Assembly: GCA_023255235.1 (NCBI GenBank)
Contig: JALRJA010000271.1
Span: 1 to 8,348 of the forward strand
Direction: 5' to 3'
Origin: Flaviramulus sp.
GTDB taxonomy: Bacteria; Bacteroidota; Bacteroidia; Flavobacteriales; Flavobacteriaceae
Length of the DNA stretch: 8,348 nucleotides
The position numbers were made by a program, and so were the translations under genes. How positions within the stretch are numbered: the first letter of the stretch is position 1; the number at the start of each line of letters is the position of its first letter. The notes beneath the pieces are model-generated. The model was not told the DNA's origin. It did no database searches and saw only the letters and a list, made by a program, of their open reading frames with translations. Shown in pieces: positions 6,358 through 8,348 of this stretch.

Positions 6358-7206
6358 ATGTCGCTACTTTTTCAAAATATAAAAAACAGGTTTTTTAATC
6401 TTAATGTGCTAGAAAAAATTATAACCATTAATGTCGTTGTTTTTATTATTGGTTTAATATTAAAATCTAAAATGGCTTGGTTAGAATTACCAAGTGATAT
6501 TTTTGATTTAATCATAAAACCATGGACAATTATCACTTATATGTTCTTGCATTACGATTTTTTTCATATCCTTTTTAACATGCTTTGGTTGTATTTTTTA
6601 GGACGCTTATTTATAAATCTTTTTGGAACTAAAACAGCCCTAAATGTTTACTTTCTAGGAGCTATTTTTGGAGGGTTACTATTTACATTATCTTATACTG
6701 TATTGCCTAATTTTTTTGGAAATCATTCTAGTTTAATAGGTGCTTCGGCTGCTGTTAGAGCTTTATTAATTTTTTTATGTGCCTATATGCCACATCAAGA
6801 AACGCATTTTTTTTCATTTAAAATAAAATTATGGTGGATTGGTGCTGTAATTGTGGTTTTAGATGTTTTTGGTTTATTTGGAGTTAATGCAGGAGGCAAC
6901 TTAGCACATTTAGGAGGTTCTTTATTGGGTTATATATATGCAAAACAGTTGCTAAAAGGGCATGATATTGGCAAAGGTTTTGAACGGTTTGTAGATACTA
7001 TCGCCACACTGTTTAAACGCTCCAAAAAAGGACCTTTAAAAACGGTATATAAAAACAAAAGCAAAGTTGGAGGTTATACCAAATCTGATTTTAACGAGTT
7101 TAATAACCAAAAGAAAATTGATGTTATTTTAGATAAAATTAGCAAAAGTGGTTATGATAGTTTAACTAGTGAAGAAAAAGAATTTTTGTTTAGAGCAGGT
7201 AAATAA
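6358..7206 (+). CDS. Second rhomboid family protein (GASA type) with soluble C-terminal tail
   Basis: This 282-residue protein has the rhomboid six-helix core: HxxxN (H70-N74), the serine motif GASA (128-131, S130) and AHLGGSLLG (H184). The dyad is complete, but the Gly after the serine is Ala, a variant that may alter the oxyanion hole; I recall GASA in many Bacteroidota relatives, so it is likely an old subfamily trait. After about residue 200 comes a basic, hydrophilic tail ending in QKKIDVILDKISKSGYDSL and then TSEEKEFLFRAGK (251-282), which looks like a small helical domain recurrent at the end of Bacteroidota rhomboids (I believe DUF6576, named from memory). The tail is probably cytosolic. 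It is only about 20-25 percent alike by eye to the preceding rhomboid, so the pair is ancient and not a recent duplication. Substrate and partner are unknown. Confidence 0.92.
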   Translation: MSLLFQNIKNRFFNLNVLEKIITINVVVFIIGLILKSKMAWLELPSDIFDLIIKPWTIITYMFLHYDFFHILFNMLWLYFLGRLFINLFGTKTALNVYFLGAIFGGLLFTLSYTVLPNFFGNHSSLIGASAAVRALLIFLCAYMPHQETHFFSFKIKLWWIGAVIVVLDVFGLFGVNAGGNLAHLGGSLLGYIYAKQLLKGHDIGKGFERFVDTIATLFKRSKKGPLKTVYKNKSKVGGYTKSDFNEFNNQKKIDVILDKISKSGYDSLTSEEKEFLFRAGK

Positions 7207-7234
7207 TTTATAGTTATTACAGATAATAGCAAAT

Positions 7235-8257
7235 ATGAAAAAATTGAGTTTTATAAATAAAATTATCTATTTCATTAATGTTGTAGTAGCTGTATTATTG
7301 CTATTTTCTTATGTGTTACCTTTTTTACCTCCAAAAACATTCTCTGTTTTATCTGTAGTTAATTTAGGTGTTTCGTTTCTAATATTAGTAAATGCCTTAT
7401 GCTTTTTGTATTGGTTACTTAGGTTAAAAAAGCAATTAATACTCTCTTTAGTTGTGTTGCTAATTGGCTATTTTTCTTTTGGGTCTTTGTATAAATTTTC
7501 AGCATCAAAACAAATTGAAAATCATAATAACATTAAGATTATGAATTACAATGTGCGGCTTTTTAATTTATATAACTGGCTTCCGCAAGAAAATATTGAA
7601 ACTAAAATAGAAGATTTTATAAAAACAGAACAACCCGATGTTTTAAGTATTCAAGAATACCACCCACATAAAGATATTAAACTGTCCTTTTTTAAGTATA
7701 AATACGAACATTTATCTGGAAACAAAACCAAGTATGGACAAGCTATTTTTTCAAAATTTCCTATAATACATTCAGGTTCTGTTGAATTTCCTAATACACC
7801 AAATAATGCCATTTTTATTGATATTGTAAAAGAAACAGATACAATAAGAATTTATAATATTCATTTAGAATCATTGCGTATAAACACCAAAGTAGAAAGT
7901 TTAAAAAAGGAAGATTCTGAAAGACTTTTAAAACGAATTGGCTCTACTTTTAAAAAGCAACAGTTACAAACCGAGTTGTTTTTAGAACACAAAAACCAAT
8001 GCCAATACAAAATGATTATATGTGGCGATTTTAATAATACCGCTTTTTCCTATGTGTACCGAAAAATAAAAGGCGATTTAAATGATGCATTTAAGGAAGC
8101 TGGAAATGGCTTTGGAAGGACCTATAGCTTCAAATTTTTTCCTATTAGAATTGATTTTATTTTTGCCGATGATTCTTTTTCGGTAAATGGTTTTAAAACC
8201 TATAACAAGCAATATTCTGATCATTACCCTATTATGACTACTTTAAGTTTAGAATAG
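7235..8257 (+). CDS. Membrane-anchored endonuclease/exonuclease/phosphatase (EEP) family protein
   Basis: The 340-residue product starts with three membrane helices (about residues 10-31, 38-62 and 67-87) and then carries an EEP (DNase I-like) domain. Visible catalytic motifs in order are MNYNVRLFN (metal-binding Asn), LSIQEY (E141), IYNIHLES (H210), ICGDFNNT (D265 and N267), RIDFIFA (D307) and YSDHYPI (D329-H330). All are canonical, so it should be an active metal-dependent phosphoesterase. The family covers nucleases, inositol-phosphate phosphatases and sphingomyelinases, so the substrate cannot be told. With an odd number of helices and a basic cytosolic start (MKK), the domain probably faces the periplasm, where a nuclease or lipid/sugar-phosphate phosphatase is plausible. 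It follows the second rhomboid after 28 bases and is likely the last gene of the unit. Confidence 0.92.
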   Translation: MKKLSFINKIIYFINVVVAVLLLFSYVLPFLPPKTFSVLSVVNLGVSFLILVNALCFLYWLLRLKKQLILSLVVLLIGYFSFGSLYKFSASKQIENHNNIKIMNYNVRLFNLYNWLPQENIETKIEDFIKTEQPDVLSIQEYHPHKDIKLSFFKYKYEHLSGNKTKYGQAIFSKFPIIHSGSVEFPNTPNNAIFIDIVKETDTIRIYNIHLESLRINTKVESLKKEDSERLLKRIGSTFKKQQLQTELFLEHKNQCQYKMIICGDFNNTAFSYVYRKIKGDLNDAFKEAGNGFGRTYSFKFFPIRIDFIFADDSFSVNGFKTYNKQYSDHYPIMTTLSLE

Positions 8258-8348
8258 TTTTTCACAAAACACACACACCAAATTATATTTTTCGCATACA
8301 TATAAAACGATAGAAGGTTTACATAAAACTACAATCTACTAAATCGGC
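8258..8348. promoter_or_regulatory. Intergenic tail with a candidate -7 box for a gene to the right
   Basis: There is no gene start in these 91 bases on the plus strand. Position 8284-8291 (TATATTTT) and the overlapping TATTTTTC (8286-8293) are one base off the TAnnTTTG consensus. They sit in a 13-base stretch (AAATTATATTTTT, 8280-8292) that is identical to the one before the TPR gene at 1740-1752. A weak A+T hairpin GTTTT-TCAC-AAAAC (8257-8270) could help end the preceding transcript but is not convincing as a terminator. On the minus strand the last 30 bases are open for nine codons in one frame before a stop, which is too little to call a gene. Confidence 0.3.

Noticed and set aside
8189..8200. 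12-bp palindrome GGTTTTAAAACC inside the EEP gene
   Set aside because: It is short, centred on an A/T run and within conserved coding sequence; such palindromes are expected by chance in this base composition.
1..8348. Defence system, prophage, insertion sequence, CRISPR array or horizontally acquired island
   Set aside because: All large genes are conserved housekeeping or membrane families with uniform A+T-rich composition; no spaced direct repeats, transposase, integrase or terminal repeats were seen.

Overview
The window looks like chromosomal DNA of a marine or aquatic member of the Flavobacteriaceae (phylum Bacteroidota). The reasons are the strong A+T bias (about two thirds by eye), the near absence of Shine-Dalgarno sequences, promoter -7 boxes of the Bacteroidota type (TAnnTTTG), and proteins whose closest remembered relatives are flavobacterial (RecF, the TPR membrane protein, RibH, MutL and a rhomboid pair). 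The genus cannot be told from the sequence alone.

Layout. Positions 1-1641 are read leftward: recF, then a DUF721/DciA-like gene 6 bases after it, then after a 97-base gap a cold-shock protein gene cut by the left window edge. A 138-base divergent region (1642-1779) separates this block from the rightward genes. The first rightward unit is a TPR membrane protein and ribH (lumazine synthase), separated by one base. A probable terminator overlaps the ribH stop. After a 165-base gap with a clear -7 box comes a tightly packed second unit: two related small membrane proteins, mutL, two rhomboid proteases in tandem, and a membrane-anchored endonuclease/exonuclease/phosphatase (EEP) protein. Gaps inside this unit are 13, 3, 3, 1 and 28 bases. 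The last 91 bases carry no gene.

Functional reading. The genes are mostly housekeeping: replication and repair (RecF, DciA-like helicase loader, MutL), flavin synthesis (RibH), cold-shock RNA chaperone, and membrane proteolysis (rhomboids). No CRISPR array, phage, insertion sequence, tRNA or rRNA was seen. No gene-free stretch exceeds 300 bases.

What stands out. (1) A 17-bp perfect inverted repeat lies inside the early ribH coding sequence. (2) Two adjacent small one-helix membrane proteins share an FNYKPR motif and look like a duplicated, uncharacterised family. (3) MutL keeps its ATPase and clamp-binding motifs, but its endonuclease metal-site motifs are altered. (4) The second rhomboid has GASA in place of GASG and a conserved-looking soluble tail. 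I do not see a dramatic new system; the hairpin and the small-protein pair are the best candidates for something undescribed.
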